DNA from: RUG14199 sp964629225
GTDB lineage: Bacteria; Bacillota; Clostridia; Oscillospirales; CAG-272
Direction: 5' to 3'
DNA length: 63,480 nt
Assembly (NCBI GenBank): GCA_964629225.1
Contig: CAZVQC010000010.1
Location: 1 to 63,480 of the forward strand
The position numbers and the translations under genes are program-made. Positions within the stretch are counted from its first letter, which is position 1, and every line of letters begins with the position of its first letter. This document shows, one piece after another, positions 7,350-17,800 of this stretch. Under the pieces are notes generated by a model, which was not told the DNA's origin, did not search any database, and saw only the letters and a list, made by a program, of their open reading frames with translations.

Positions 7350-8504
7350 TTAGATCTTGATTATCCTGATCATACCGTCCATCGACATGATCTTGTTGAT
7401 TATCTCGTCGCTGATCTCTTCCACGTCAACAAGGGTGCAAGCGTACTCGCCCTTAGAGCGGTTGGCAAGGTTGTCGATGTTGATGTTTTGTTCCGCAAGG
7501 GATGATGATATGTGGCTCAGCATATTGGGGACGTTCTTATGAAGGATAACGAGACGGACTGCTCCGGGAGTTTCCGGCATTGATACTGAGGGGTAGTTGA
7601 CGCTGTTTTTGATGTTTCCGCATTCAAGGAAGTCCACAAGCTCGTGAGCCGCCATTACAGCGCAGTTGTCCTCGGATTCCGCCGTAGAGGCTCCGAGATG
7701 GGGGATAGTTACGATGCCCTTGCATCCTACAGTCTCCTCGGTGGGAAAGTCGGTAACGTAAGCAGAGACCTTTCCGCTTTCGATAGCCGCCTTGATATCG
7801 TCTGCGCAAACAAGATCGGCTCTTGCCAAGTTGATTATCTTGACGCCATCCTTCATCAACTTGATGGTGTCGGCATTGATCATGTGCTTTGTTGTGGGAG
7901 TAGAGGGGACGTGGAGGGTGATGTAATCCGCGTTCTTATAAATCTCCTCGTAACTCTTTGCCTGGTTGACGGAGCGGGAAAGTCCCCATGCCGCCTCAAT
8001 GGTGATGTAGGGGTCACAGCCTATGACGTTCATTCCGAGCTCTTTTGCCACGTTGGCGACCATGCCGCCTATTGCGCCCAGACCGATGACTCCGAGGGTC
8101 TTTCCGCTGATCTCACAGCCCGCAAAGGTGCTTTTTCCCGTTTCCACGGACTTTGCCACGTTATCCGTGAGCATATTTGCCCACTGAACTCCGCCGATTA
8201 TGTTCCTTGATGCGAGAAGAAGAGCGCAAACCGTCAGTTCTTTAACTCCGTTTGCATTCGCTCCGGGGGTGTTGAAAACCACGATGCCTCGCTTTGCGCA
8301 CTCATCAACGGGGATGTTGTTGACTCCCGCACCCGCCCTTGCTATTGCCAGCAGGCTGTCGTTGAACTCCATATCGTGGAGACCTGCGGAGCGCACCATT
8401 ATCGCCGCAGGATCGTTGACATCGGCAGATACTTCGTATTTTGCCCTGTCAAACTGCTCAAGACCCACTTGAGCGATCTTATTCATCAGTTTTACTTTTT
8501 TCAT
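7350..8504 (-). CDS. serA: D-3-phosphoglycerate dehydrogenase with a C-terminal ACT domain
   Basis: The 384-residue NAD-dependent dehydrogenase catalyses the first step of serine synthesis from 3-phosphoglycerate. Visible features are the Rossmann motif GVIGLGAIG near residue 140, the catalytic Arg in INLARADLV, Glu in the TEE following DFP, and His in IPHLGAST. The C-terminal 80 residues (VRLVILHKNVPNMLSHISS onward) form an ACT domain, the usual site of serine feedback. It lies four bases after serC, so the two are co-transcribed. No phosphoserine phosphatase gene is in the window. Confidence 0.93.
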   Translation of the reverse strand: MKKVKLMNKIAQVGLEQFDRAKYEVSADVNDPAAIMVRSAGLHDMEFNDSLLAIARAGAGVNNIPVDECAKRGIVVFNTPGANANGVKELTVCALLLASRNIIGGVQWANMLTDNVAKSVETGKSTFAGCEISGKTLGVIGLGAIGGMVANVAKELGMNVIGCDPYITIEAAWGLSRSVNQAKSYEEIYKNADYITLHVPSTPTTKHMINADTIKLMKDGVKIINLARADLVCADDIKAAIESGKVSAYVTDFPTEETVGCKGIVTIPHLGASTAESEDNCAVMAAHELVDFLECGNIKNSVNYPSVSMPETPGAVRLVILHKNVPNMLSHISSSLAEQNINIDNLANRSKGEYACTLVDVEEISDEIINKIMSMDGMIRIIKI

Positions 8505-8508
8505 ACCG

Positions 8509-9600
8509 TTATTCCGCCTTTGGATTTTCTTTTGCGAATTTCTTCATGAATTCGACCAGTGCCTCAACGCCTTCATAGGGCATTGCGTTGTAGATGGAGG
8601 CTCTCATGCCGCCTACACTGCGGTGTCCCTTAAGGTTTTTGAGGCCGCAGTCGGATGCTTCCTTTGCAAATTTCTTGTCAAGTTCCGCATCTCCCGTGAC
8701 AAAGGTGACGTTCATCATGGAGCGGCTGTCCTTTTCCACCGGGGCAATGTAGTAATTTTGGGAGTCAAGGTAACCGTAGAGGAGGGAAGCCTTCTTCTCG
8801 TTCAGCTCCTTCATCTTTTCAAGACCGCCGAGGGAGAGTATCCACTTGTAGACCAGCCCCGCGATGTAGATGCAGTAGCAGGGAGGCGTGTTGTACATTG
8901 ATCCGTTGTCCGCCATCAGCTTGTAATCAAGCATAGCAGGGGTCTTGGGATCGGCATTTCCGATAAGGTCTTCTCTGACGATGACTACGGTGAGCCCGGC
9001 GGGAGCCATGTTCTTCTGCGCTCCGGCGTAGATGAGCCCGAATTTGGAAACGTCTATCGGCTCGGAGATGATACAGGATGACATATCTGCAACGAGAGGG
9101 ATGTCTCCCGTGTCGGGTATCTCGTGGAATTTTGTTCCGTAGATGGTATTGTTAAAGCAGACGTGGACGTAGTCCGCATCGGGACGGAAGGAGTCTCTCG
9201 TGGTCTTCGGTATGTGGGTGAAGTTATCGTCCTTTGAGGAGGCGGCGGCGACAACGTCACCGTATTTCTGAGCCTCTTTGAAAGCCTTGGTGGAGAACTG
9301 ACCGGACAGAATGTAGTCTGCCTTACCGTTCTTGGTCATCAGATTGAGGGGAACTGCCGCAAATTGAGTGGATGCACCGCCCTGCAGGAACAGCACCTTG
9401 TAATTGTCGGGGATATTCATCACGGTGCGAAGATCCGCCTCTGCGCTCTTGATGATCTCGTCGTAGACGGGAGAGCGATGGCTCATCTCCATTACCGACA
9501 TCCCGCTGTCTTTGTAACACATCATCTCCGATGCGGCGGTCTCAAGGACCTTAGCGGGAAGCATTGAAGGTCCTGCGGAAAAATTGAATACTCTGTTCAT
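8509..9600 (-). CDS. serC: Phosphoserine aminotransferase
   Basis: The 363-residue PLP enzyme converts 3-phosphohydroxypyruvate and glutamate to phosphoserine and 2-oxoglutarate. It begins MNRVFNFSAGPSMLP, which is family-typical. The PLP lysine is Lys196 in YAGAQKN, and GGASTQF binds phosphate. I start it at ATG 9600, because a GTG 18 bases upstream would overlap the AAAGGA binding site. It is the first gene of serC-serA and is driven by a perfect consensus promoter. The leader is short, with no T-box or riboswitch visible. Confidence 0.94.
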   Translation of the reverse strand: MNRVFNFSAGPSMLPAKVLETAASEMMCYKDSGMSVMEMSHRSPVYDEIIKSAEADLRTVMNIPDNYKVLFLQGGASTQFAAVPLNLMTKNGKADYILSGQFSTKAFKEAQKYGDVVAAASSKDDNFTHIPKTTRDSFRPDADYVHVCFNNTIYGTKFHEIPDTGDIPLVADMSSCIISEPIDVSKFGLIYAGAQKNMAPAGLTVVIVREDLIGNADPKTPAMLDYKLMADNGSMYNTPPCYCIYIAGLVYKWILSLGGLEKMKELNEKKASLLYGYLDSQNYYIAPVEKDSRSMMNVTFVTGDAELDKKFAKEASDCGLKNLKGHRSVGGMRASIYNAMPYEGVEALVEFMKKFAKENPKAE

Positions 9601-9645
9601 ACTGTTGTATCCTTTCACCCGTTTCTTTTTGATATTAATAGTATC

Positions 9646-9674
9646 ATTATACTATGGTAAGGTAGTCATGTCAA
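9646..9674 (-). promoter_or_regulatory. Consensus promoter of serC-serA
   Basis: On the minus strand TTGACA (9669-9674), 17 bases, TATAAT (9646-9651): a perfect vegetative promoter, giving a leader of about 40 bases. Confidence 0.92.
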
Positions 9675-9683
9675 CCGATACGG

Positions 9684-9717
9684 GCGAAAAAACGCCCCGC
9701 TCGGAGCGTTTTTTTCT
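9684..9717 (-). terminator. Terminator after rodA
   Basis: The stem AACGC/GCGTT extended by CCG/CGG across one mismatch (9691-9699 with 9702-9710) is followed on the minus strand by TTTTTT. It lies between rodA and the serC promoter. Confidence 0.75.
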
Positions 9718-9750
9718 GTTTTGTTATCTGCAAGAAACGATGAAGTGCCG

Positions 9751-10890
9751 CTATGCATCCTCTCTTTCGAAATAGTATTTCTTTTTGTGGGAGTAGATGC
9801 TCATGACGATGCCGAGGCTGAAGAAGCAGGAGAGCACCGACGAGCCTCCGTAACTGAAGAAGGGAAGAGTGATACCGATGACCGGCAAAAATGCAAGGCA
9901 CATACCGATATTTTCGATCGATTGAACGAGAAGCATTGCGGCAACTCCCACACAGATAGTGGCGGCGTAGTCTTTTCTCGCCTTTCTCGCTATGTAGAGT
10001 ATCCGTATTATCAGCGCGGTCATCAAGATGATGTAGAGAATGCATCCGAGGAATCCGAACTTTTCACCAAGTACTGCAAACAGGAAGTCGGATTGACATT
10101 CCGGAAGGGTCTTGTAGACATTTCCTCCGGCGAATCCCGAACCGAAAAAGCCGCCTGCGGCGATAGAACTCTTGCTTTTCAGCGCTTGGTAACCGTATTT
10201 TACTGGGTCGAGCTCCGGGTTGAACCCGCACTTGATGCGCTCTTGCTGATACACTGCAAGATGCGACCATACGAAGGGGAATGCCGCTACCGCAGCACCT
10301 GCGGCACCGATGAAGTACCATATCGAAAGCCCTGATGTGAAGAGCATGAATGCCACCATAGCGCAGTATACGAGTACCGTGCCGAGGTCCTTAGTCAGCG
10401 CAAGCATTCCGATGACGACACCGGCGTGAAGACCTAACTGCAAAAGGCTGAGAGGGTGATTGATGTTTCGCTTTAGATTTCCGATATGCTTTGAAAAGGT
10501 CATTATGAACAGCGGCTTGCAAAATTCGGCGGGTTGTATGTTGAATGGGATAAGTGGGATAACTATCCAGTTCTTGTTTCCCATGTCCCCTTTGCCGAAA
10601 ATGAGAAGTATCGCAAGAAACGCCACTATGAAGACAAATATCCCCTTGTAGCCTCGGCTCAAGATCAGATCGTAGTCCATGAAGGTAAGTACCATCATGA
10701 CTGCAAAGCCGGCTACTGCGGAAAAAGTCTGGGTGAAGACTCTTGACGAGGTGAACTTTGAGCAACCTCCTGCCATGTAACCGCCCAGGATCGTGACGAT
10801 GCTGAGGATCATCATAAGAGACGCGCAGATGACGACCGTCTTGTCAATGGCTTTTATCTTTTCCTTGAATGACACAGAGAATTCTCTCAT
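9751..10890 (-). CDS. rodA: RodA/FtsW-family peptidoglycan glycosyltransferase (SEDS protein)
   Basis: The 379-residue polytopic membrane protein of the SEDS family polymerises lipid II glycan strands with a partner class B PBP. Family marks are FNIQPAEFCKP, the LTKDLGTVLVY loop with its conserved Asp, ECQSDFLFAVLGEKFGFLG, and the last periplasmic loop LPVIGITLPFFSYGGSS. The lack of division-cluster neighbours favours RodA (elongation) over FtsW, but SpoVE-like roles cannot be excluded. AAAGGAGGT precedes the ATG. It follows pcrA by 34 bases, likely in one transcript. Confidence 0.88.
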   Translation of the reverse strand: MREFSVSFKEKIKAIDKTVVICASLMMILSIVTILGGYMAGGCSKFTSSRVFTQTFSAVAGFAVMMVLTFMDYDLILSRGYKGIFVFIVAFLAILLIFGKGDMGNKNWIVIPLIPFNIQPAEFCKPLFIMTFSKHIGNLKRNINHPLSLLQLGLHAGVVIGMLALTKDLGTVLVYCAMVAFMLFTSGLSIWYFIGAAGAAVAAFPFVWSHLAVYQQERIKCGFNPELDPVKYGYQALKSKSSIAAGGFFGSGFAGGNVYKTLPECQSDFLFAVLGEKFGFLGCILYIILMTALIIRILYIARKARKDYAATICVGVAAMLLVQSIENIGMCLAFLPVIGITLPFFSYGGSSVLSCFFSLGIVMSIYSHKKKYYFEREDA

Positions 10891-10924
10891 ACCGTCACCT
10901 CCTTTTATTATGCTAATATCGAAC

Positions 10925-13342
10925 TTATGACTCCGACGTGAGCCTTGCGTAGCTTGCCATCAGTTTTTTCTTTCCGACCTTATCGAATTCTATAACGTAG
11001 AGAATGTCGGAGCCGACCTTCTGGAAACTTTCCACCGTACCCGCACCGAATGTGGAGTGTCGTACTCTGTCTCCCACGGTGAAGGCTGCGACGGAGGCTG
11101 TTTTCTTGATCTCGCCACCGGTTTGAGGCTTTGCGAAAGACGTCCTTTGAGTCGTTCGACCGAAGGAACTTCTCCCATTTGAATAGGACGGGGAAGTGCT
11201 TGTGTTGAAAACATAATTCCTTTTAGCCGCAGTACTGCTTGTCACATAGAGGTCATCGGGTATCTCATCCACGAATCTTGACCGTCTGTTGTATTGAGTC
11301 GAGCCGTTTATCATGCGGTTTCTGGCGTGGCTGATAAAGAGCCGTTTTTTTGCCCGTGTTACCGCGACGTAGGCAAGTCTGCGTTCCTCTTCTATCTCGC
11401 TTGGGTTCATTATGGACTGATATCCGGGGAAGATGCCCTCCTCCATCCCGGGGAGGAAAACTACGGGGAACTCAAGCCCCTTGGCACTGTGGATAGTCAT
11501 GAGGGTAACCGCATTGGCGCTCTCATCGTACCTGTCCACATCGGATACGAGGGCTACGTCCTGCAGAAACTCCCTCAGTGACGGCTCCTCCACCGAGTCT
11601 TCATATTGCTTTGCTGTGGAGACAAGTTCTCCCACGTTTTCGATCCGGTCTTTGCTCTCTTCCTTGTCAAGTTTTAGGAGCATCGCCATGTATCCGGAGG
11701 TCTCAACTACCTTTTCTATCAGTGCCGAGACTTCATCCTTGCTCTTCTCAAGAGATGAAAGAAGATCGTAAAGTGCCCTCATGCTTCTTGCGGCGGCAGG
11801 GGGGATAGCTACGTAATTTGCGCTGTCTGCCATTATTTCAAGCATGGAACGGCCTTCGCCGTCGGCGATCAGCTCCACCGCTTCAACGGACTTTGTACCG
11901 ATGTTCCTTCTCGGAACGTTGATTATCCGTTTTAAGTGGACGTTGTCCTTCGGGTTGTTGATGACTGCAAGATATGCGATGATGTCCTTGATCTCCTGCC
12001 TGTCAAAGAACCTGAGGGAGCCCAGCATCCTGTAGGGTATTCCGGACCTTGCAAGTGACTGCTCTATGCTTCGTGACTGTACGTTGGTGCGGTAGAGCAC
12101 CGCCATATCTCTGAACTCGAAATCGCCGCTCTCCTTCAACCGTTCAACGTTGTCACCTATGAATCGGGCTTCGTAGTTCTGATTCTCAAGTTCTTCCACG
12201 CAGATTGGGTCGCCCTTTCCTGCGTCGGTCCAAAGGTTCTTACCTTTTCTCTCCGAATTATTCTTAATTATCGCATTTGCCGCATTGAGTATCGTTTCGG
12301 TGGAGCGGTAGTTTCGCTCAAGCTTGATGACTGTGGCGTCTTTGTACTCCACATCAAAGCCGAGTATGTTCTTGATAGTCGCTCCGCGGAATTTGTAGAT
12401 GCTCTGATCGTCGTCTCCCACTGCCATGATATTTCGGTATCCGCCGGAGATGAGACTTACCAATTTGAATTGCGCAGTGTTGGTGTCCTGATACTCGTCA
12501 ACGCTGATGTACTTGAACTTGCGTTGAACCTCACCGAGCACCGAGGGCTGTTCGGAAAACAGTCTCACAGTCTGCATTATGATATCGTCAAAGTCCATAA
12601 GATTCGATGAGCGAAGTCTCTTTTGATACTCTCCGTATACCGTTGATACCACCCGATAGTAGGCGTCGTTTCCGGCGTATTCTTTCGAGTCATCCGGCGT
12701 GCGTAGACTGTCTTTTTCTCTGCTTATGGCGCTCATTACTCCACGGACGGGGTATGATTTCGTATCGATCTTAAGATCCTTCATGCATTCAGTGATGAGT
12801 TTCTTTGAGTCGTCCGAATCACAGATGCCGAAATCTTTTGAATAGCCGATAAGGTCTCCCCAGCGCCTTAAAAATCTCATGCAGATGGAGTGGAACGTGC
12901 CCGACCAAATGTCGGATGCGGACACATCGTCATCCTCAAACGCTTTTGCAATTCTTTCTTTGATCTCATTTGCCGCCTTATTTGTGAAGGTTATCGCCAT
13001 AACGTTCCAGGGAGCGGGAGGGGCGACTTTGAATCTTGTCAAGTATTTTGAGAGCTGATCCTTCGGCAGTGACAGGGCGTAGCCCATCTGCTCGTAAAGA
13101 TGTTCATCCGCATCATCAGGGAGCCTCTCGGCGTTGTAGGCGTCTCCGTATCTGATAAGATACATCAGTCTGTTGACGAGGACCGTGGTCTTTCCGCTGC
13201 CTGCTCCCGCCAGTATGAGGAGGGGACCGTTGACCTTGTAGACCGCCTTTCTTTGCTCACTGTTAAGATGGTCGAACAACTTGTCGAAAAGCTCTCTTTT
13301 TCTTTTGTTAAAATCCGCTGCAAACTGAAATTCTGATGCCAT
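10925..13342 (-). CDS. pcrA: ATP-dependent DNA helicase PcrA/UvrD
   Basis: The 805-residue SF1A helicase unwinds DNA 3' to 5' in repair and removal of RecA or stalled complexes. Seen in order: Walker A LILAGAGSGKTT near residue 45, motif Ia TFTNKAANEI, the DEYQDTN Walker B, AVGDDDQSIYKFRGA, LERNYRST, VTLMTIHSAKGLEF and VAVTRAKKRL. The last 100 residues end in a Tudor-like VGDRVRHSTFGAGTVE module typical of PcrA. I prefer ATG 13342 to ATG 13360: a GAGAG site sits six bases upstream, and the promoter leaves almost no leader for the earlier codon. Confidence 0.94.
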   Translation of the reverse strand: MASEFQFAADFNKRKRELFDKLFDHLNSEQRKAVYKVNGPLLILAGAGSGKTTVLVNRLMYLIRYGDAYNAERLPDDADEHLYEQMGYALSLPKDQLSKYLTRFKVAPPAPWNVMAITFTNKAANEIKERIAKAFEDDDVSASDIWSGTFHSICMRFLRRWGDLIGYSKDFGICDSDDSKKLITECMKDLKIDTKSYPVRGVMSAISREKDSLRTPDDSKEYAGNDAYYRVVSTVYGEYQKRLRSSNLMDFDDIIMQTVRLFSEQPSVLGEVQRKFKYISVDEYQDTNTAQFKLVSLISGGYRNIMAVGDDDQSIYKFRGATIKNILGFDVEYKDATVIKLERNYRSTETILNAANAIIKNNSERKGKNLWTDAGKGDPICVEELENQNYEARFIGDNVERLKESGDFEFRDMAVLYRTNVQSRSIEQSLARSGIPYRMLGSLRFFDRQEIKDIIAYLAVINNPKDNVHLKRIINVPRRNIGTKSVEAVELIADGEGRSMLEIMADSANYVAIPPAAARSMRALYDLLSSLEKSKDEVSALIEKVVETSGYMAMLLKLDKEESKDRIENVGELVSTAKQYEDSVEEPSLREFLQDVALVSDVDRYDESANAVTLMTIHSAKGLEFPVVFLPGMEEGIFPGYQSIMNPSEIEEERRLAYVAVTRAKKRLFISHARNRMINGSTQYNRRSRFVDEIPDDLYVTSSTAAKRNYVFNTSTSPSYSNGRSSFGRTTQRTSFAKPQTGGEIKKTASVAAFTVGDRVRHSTFGAGTVESFQKVGSDILYVIEFDKVGKKKLMASYARLTSES

Positions 13343-13373
13343 TTTTCGCTCTCTTTTCATATTATCTTATAAT

Positions 13374-13402
13374 ATTTTACCACGGAACGCCCTTCTTTTC
13401 AA
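13374..13402 (-). promoter_or_regulatory. Promoter of pcrA-rodA
   Basis: On the minus strand TTGAAA (13397-13402), 17 bases, TAAAAT (13374-13379). Confidence 0.8.
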
Positions 13403-13440
13403 CCCCCGATTTATTAAGTTTGGCTGAAGACGGGAAAACT

Positions 13441-13470
13441 AAAAAGAAAAAGCCGCAGACTTGCTGCGGC
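13441..13470 (-). terminator. Terminator of the 42-aa ORF
   Basis: The stem GCCGCAG/CTGCGGC (13452-13458 with 13464-13470) is followed on the minus strand by TTTTTCTTTTT, 14 bases after the small ORF's stop. Confidence 0.8.
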
Positions 13471-13483
13471 ACGGATGGATAGC

Positions 13484-13612
13484 TTAGCGGCAGTTCTCGC
13501 TTTTGCCGTCCTGCTTCTTGCTTTGAAGGCTGTTCTTGTTTTCCTTGTCCTCGGCCTTCATATCCTGCTTCTTTTCGATTTCTTCGTTTTGCTTTCTGTT
13601 GTTCTTGCTCAT
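13484..13612 (-). CDS. Small highly charged protein, 42 aa
   Basis: A 43-codon frame starts at ATG 13612 with AAAGGAG seven bases upstream and ends just before a good terminator, so the unit looks like a complete small gene. The product begins MSKNNRKQNEEIEKKQD and is rich in Lys, Glu, Asn and Gln, with one Cys near the C terminus and no hydrophobic segment. I know of no function. Similar small charged proteins occur in Clostridia, some abundant or spore-associated, but that link is inference. Confidence 0.7.
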   Translation of the reverse strand: MSKNNRKQNEEIEKKQDMKAEDKENKNSLQSKKQDGKSENCR

Positions 13613-13736
13613 GTCATTCTCCTTTTGTATGTTGCCTGTCGGCACATCCGTATTATCGCCGGTGAAGTCGGGTATTATTCATCGGTATTTCCGCTTTTCG
13701 GTTGATACCGAGAACAAAATATTGTCCCGAAATGTG

Positions 13737-13765
13737 TTGACACGACTTGATTTGTGTGGTAAGAT
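13737..13765 (+). promoter_or_regulatory. Promoter of the 13803 membrane protein gene
   Basis: TTGACA (13737-13742), 17 bases, TAAGAT (13760-13765), 37 bases before the ATG. Confidence 0.82.
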
Positions 13766-13802
13766 AATAGCGTATAATGTTATCGATTCGGAGAAACTGC
13801 AA

Positions 13803-14495
13803 ATGGAAACAAAACGTAATTTGAAGTATTTCACAGTCAAGGGACTGTCTCCCCTGTCTATAGCGGCTCTCGTTATCGTTGCTATCGGTATCGTATTGCT
13901 CTTCAGAATACCCGAAATGGCAATGATCCTTTTCATGATAGCGGTCATCATGATAGTTTTCTCCTCCAGCGGAAGGGCTAAGGAAACTGATATTGATTAT
14001 CAGGTCAGTGAGAAGATAAAGGACCTTGAAGAGCGTGCTATGATCAAGTACGAAGTCTACGAGAAGGATTTTCTCACCATCGTCAACCCCGCAAAGCTCC
14101 ACGGATATGACTACGTCAGTGAGGGCGTCTACTTCAAGCACGGCGGCGACGGAAAGAACAGGACCAGTATGTACAACGGTATCCAGCTCTTCTACACTGC
14201 CGACAAACTCTACATTCACGGCAGACAGTTCTCACTTATCGACGACAGCGTTGACAGTGAGTTCGGTGGATCCTTCAAGTACGTGGATCTTGACCATGCC
14301 GATTATGAGACCTGCGAGATGCTCCTTCCTAAGGACAGAAAGGTCACCTACAACGTCTTCAAGATAGTTGACAACAAGGGGGACAATGTCCTTTATGTTT
14401 CCGTTGGCTATGGTGCGGACGTTGACAAAACTATTGACGATATCAACCATGTCATCACTCTCAAAAAGCGTGATGCGGGTCTCCTTAACAAGTAA
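13803..14495 (+). CDS. Small membrane protein of unknown function
   Basis: The 230-residue protein starts at ATG 13803, with GGAG nine bases upstream; the frame is open much further back but without a credible start. Two adjacent hydrophobic segments lie near residues 17-50 (SIAALVIVAIGIVLLF and MAMILFMIAVIMIVF), forming a hairpin in the membrane. A soluble C-terminal domain of about 170 residues follows (YEVYEKDFLTIVNPAK, TADKLYIHGRQFSLID), which looks beta-rich. I do not recognise the family. It is monocistronic. Confidence 0.7.
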   Translation: METKRNLKYFTVKGLSPLSIAALVIVAIGIVLLFRIPEMAMILFMIAVIMIVFSSSGRAKETDIDYQVSEKIKDLEERAMIKYEVYEKDFLTIVNPAKLHGYDYVSEGVYFKHGGDGKNRTSMYNGIQLFYTADKLYIHGRQFSLIDDSVDSEFGGSFKYVDLDHADYETCEMLLPKDRKVTYNVFKIVDNKGDNVLYVSVGYGADVDKTIDDINHVITLKKRDAGLLNK

Positions 14496-14515
14496 TCAGC
14501 TGTTGCGCGGTTATC

Positions 14516-14551
14516 ATGCCGACCGGTCTTTGCCCGGTCGGCATTTTTTTA
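14516..14551 (+). terminator. Terminator after the 13803 gene
   Basis: The 11-bp stem ATGCCGACCGG/CCGGTCGGCAT (14516-14526 with 14534-14544) is followed by a run of T. Confidence 0.9.
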
Positions 14552-14731
14552 TCTTGTCGGATCGACGGCTTTTCAATCGTCGATTTGTTGAAAATGCCGA
14601 ATGAAGTGACAAAGATCAACAAACTGAGGTCTCGATGATTAACGTAACGCCCCGCCGCTTTGTGCATTATTGTATCGGTGTCGAAAAAAATGCATAAATT
14701 GGAAAAACATTGTAAAATGAGCGATTCCCCT
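14552..14731. other. Intergenic stretch without recognisable genes
   Basis: No frame here has both a start and a binding site. A short inverted pair GATCGACG/CGTCGAT-like (about 14560-14583) is visible. I see nothing else until the promoter at 14732. Confidence 0.5.
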
Positions 14732-14760
14732 TTGAAATCTCATCTATAATATGATATAAT
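14732..14760 (+). promoter_or_regulatory. Promoter of the 1394-aa secreted protein gene
   Basis: TTGAAA (14732-14737), 17 bases, TATAAT (14755-14760). The leader of about 85 bases contains GC-rich complementary segments (about 14779-14817: GTGC...GCAC and an inner GTGG/CCAC) that may fold. AAAGGA lies 11 bases before the ATG. Confidence 0.75.
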
Positions 14761-14851
14761 ATTACTTGTGTTTTGAAGAGAGTGCTCCGGCGTGGTGGTC
14801 CACCCAACGGCGCACCTTAGAACTCTACCCTAAGAAAGGAAAGATCTCAAA

Positions 14852-17800
14852 ATGAAGAGAGGCTTTTTCAGAGTCCTTGCGGCTCTTCTCGTTTTCACGT
14901 TCGTGATATCCGCAATGACTCCCACCATCTCCGCCCTCTCGTATGTTAAGGGAACAAATAACGTTTCCTCATCTTACAAGAGCGGGAAATTCTACAAGCA
15001 GTTGACTCAACTGCCCTTGACAGGCAACCAGCGTGCCGACGTTCTCGCCGTCGCCCTGTCTCAGGTCCAGTACATGGAGAGTAACAGCTCAAGCGACTTG
15101 TCCGGTACTACCGGCGGTTCCAACAACTACACCGAGTACTGTTACAACTTCGGCTACGATGTGGGCACAAACTACGCATGGTGTGCTGCATTCGTGACAT
15201 GGTGTCTGCGTCAGTCCGGTGTCAACAAAGTGGGGACCGGTTCATCTAATCTTGCAAGGTCTCATTTGGGTGACTCACGCTACATCTATTGTGAGATCAG
15301 CTGCGGCTTCTGGGTATCTCAGCTTCAGAAGTGCGGATACTGGAAGGGCTCAAAGGGCAGATTCGGCGGTACATACGCCCCGAAGCCCGGAGATCTTATC
15401 TTCTTCGAAAACGGCGGTGACTCCTGGTCCGACCACATCGGAATGGTTGTCTACTACGATTCATCTGCCGGAAAGGTCTACACAGTCGAGGGTAACACAA
15501 GCGGTGCCTCCGGCGTTGTTGCCAACGGCGGACGTGTTGCATTCAAGAGCTATTCTTACTCAAGCACCAGCATCTACGGTTACGGTGCTTTACCCTATAA
15601 TAACTCCACATCCCCCATTGACTATTCCGGAAAGAATCCCTCCGCGGGAATCTACATTGCCGCCGAGTCCAATAAGTATCTCTACAGTAGCTCCGCCTGC
15701 ACCGGAACTTATGCAGTTCTTCCGAAGGGAACTACCTTTGAGGTTACCGGGATCGCATCCGGAAGCGGTCTTAACGCCGTTCTCAAATGCAAGTACAACG
15801 GCAATACTTACTATATCAAGAACAATTCCGACAGGATAATCCAGCTTACCAAAACCGTCACCGATTCCGGAACCGGAAGCGGCAGCGAATCGGGAAGCGG
15901 ATCGGGAAGCGGCGGTACCACCACGACTCCCACAACGCTCACTACTACCACCGCATATCAGCAGGCTGCCTGCATCGACTACATCAATAATGCCGGTGCC
16001 GACGGCTCAAGCAACCCCTATTCATCCGATAACTCAGCAAACCGTTTTAACCCCGTTTCCATGGCATGCCCCAAGCAGACGAGTGACGGTGTTCTCAACG
16101 TTCGGGGCTGGTGCATGATCAACGGCGGCCAGTCCGAGGTATGCTATTCTCTCAATGGCGGTACTACATGGACTAAGTGCTCAACTGCTACTTATACAAA
16201 CGGCAATTCCGCCCATAAGAATGCGGCGGTCTCCTTGGGTTTGACCTCGGATTATGCGATCGTAACAAACGCAGTATTCAACGTGTCCGTCGACCTGTCT
16301 GCCTACAACGGCAAGTCTGTTGACGTCATGTTCGGACGTATTGCGTCCGGCACGATGTACGTGTCTCATTTCTTGACGGTGACGGGAGTTGTCGTAGGCG
16401 GATCCCTTGTGAACCCTGTTATTAACGGTACATTGGCACTTTCCTCTACTTCCTTCACCTGCCCGCTTGCTTATCACGGTTGCATCGATTCCATTAACGG
16501 AACCAAGTCGGCAACCTACGGTATCTCCACGAATCCCTACAGGGCCGTCAGCGAGTCCGCAAGCAGTAACCACTATGTGACTGCCACCGGCGTTACCGCT
16601 GCAGCCGGCAACGTCCTGACTGTATCCGGCTGGCTCCTTATGAGAGGTGGTCAGAATAAGTATGTCTATTCGATCGACGGCAAGAACTGGTATAACTGCG
16701 GGGGAACCTTAAAGACTGCAGAGGCGGCAGTTAAGACTGCCGTAGAAAATGCGGGATACCTCAAAAGCGACGGAGACAGCGCCATCGATACCGCCAACGG
16801 AAGATACGTTTTGAATCTTGATCTTTCCGGGTGCGCAGGGACGACTGTCAACGTGTATGTGGGTGTTGTTCCCGCATTCAGCGGCTACACCAACAGGGTG
16901 ACACAATTCCTCGTTATCAAAAATGTTTCCGTTCCGAAGACTGTCTACTCCACTGCGGCCGTGGTCAACTATATCGATGCCACAGGCCCCGACGGGACTA
17001 CAGATACCAACTACGCTAACGACCTAGTTGCCATGGGCGGAAATATCCCGACGATACCGATAGCAAATGCTATCTCCTGCAGTAAAAAGACACTTCGCAT
17101 CACCGGTTGGTGCATGATCAACGGCGGTCAGCAGAACACTATAAAATGGTCTCTTGACGGAGGTTCCACATGGAGCGGCACTTGCTCCGGCGCTTACGCC
17201 GACGGATCCGACTCCAATACCACCTGTGCCAAGGCGTGGTGCAACATGACGAGCCCGTCTGTCACCGGCGCAAGGTTTGATGTTGTGGCGAATCTCTCCG
17301 ACGTTACCGGAAACACCGTTAACGTTACATTCGGCAGATTGGGCGCAGACGGTAAAATGTACAAATTTCTGACTATCACCGATGTTGACATGACAAAGGC
17401 AGATCACAAGTTCGTGACGGCTGAGGGAGTTGCTCCCACTTGCACAGCAGCAGGCAGTACAGAGAAGATCTATTGCTCCAGTTGCGGCTATGTAAAACAG
17501 GCTTCTACTTCTGTCAGCGCTACCGACCACTCTTGGAAGGACGCCACCTGCACTGCACCCAAGACTTGCATGGTGTGCAGCGCCACAACGGGAAGTGCCA
17601 ACGGCCACGTTTGGGTGGATGCTAACTGCACGACTCCCAAGACTTGCTCTGTATGTAAGGTAACTACCGGAAAAGCAACAGGCCACTCATGGCAGCCCGC
17701 TACCTGCACGTCTCCTATGACCTGTTCGGGATGCAAGGCTACGACGGGAAGTGCTGCAGGACATTCTTGGAAGGATGCCACCTGCACGGCGCCTAAGACC

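Noticed and set aside
9601..9645. T-box or riboswitch before serC
   Set aside because: The leader from the consensus promoter is only about 40 bases, too short for either.
17024..17686. Long antisense open frame within the 1394-aa protein gene
   Set aside because: No binding site, no coding-like composition, and it lies fully opposite a strong gene; the same applies to long antisense frames inside secA, lon and polC.
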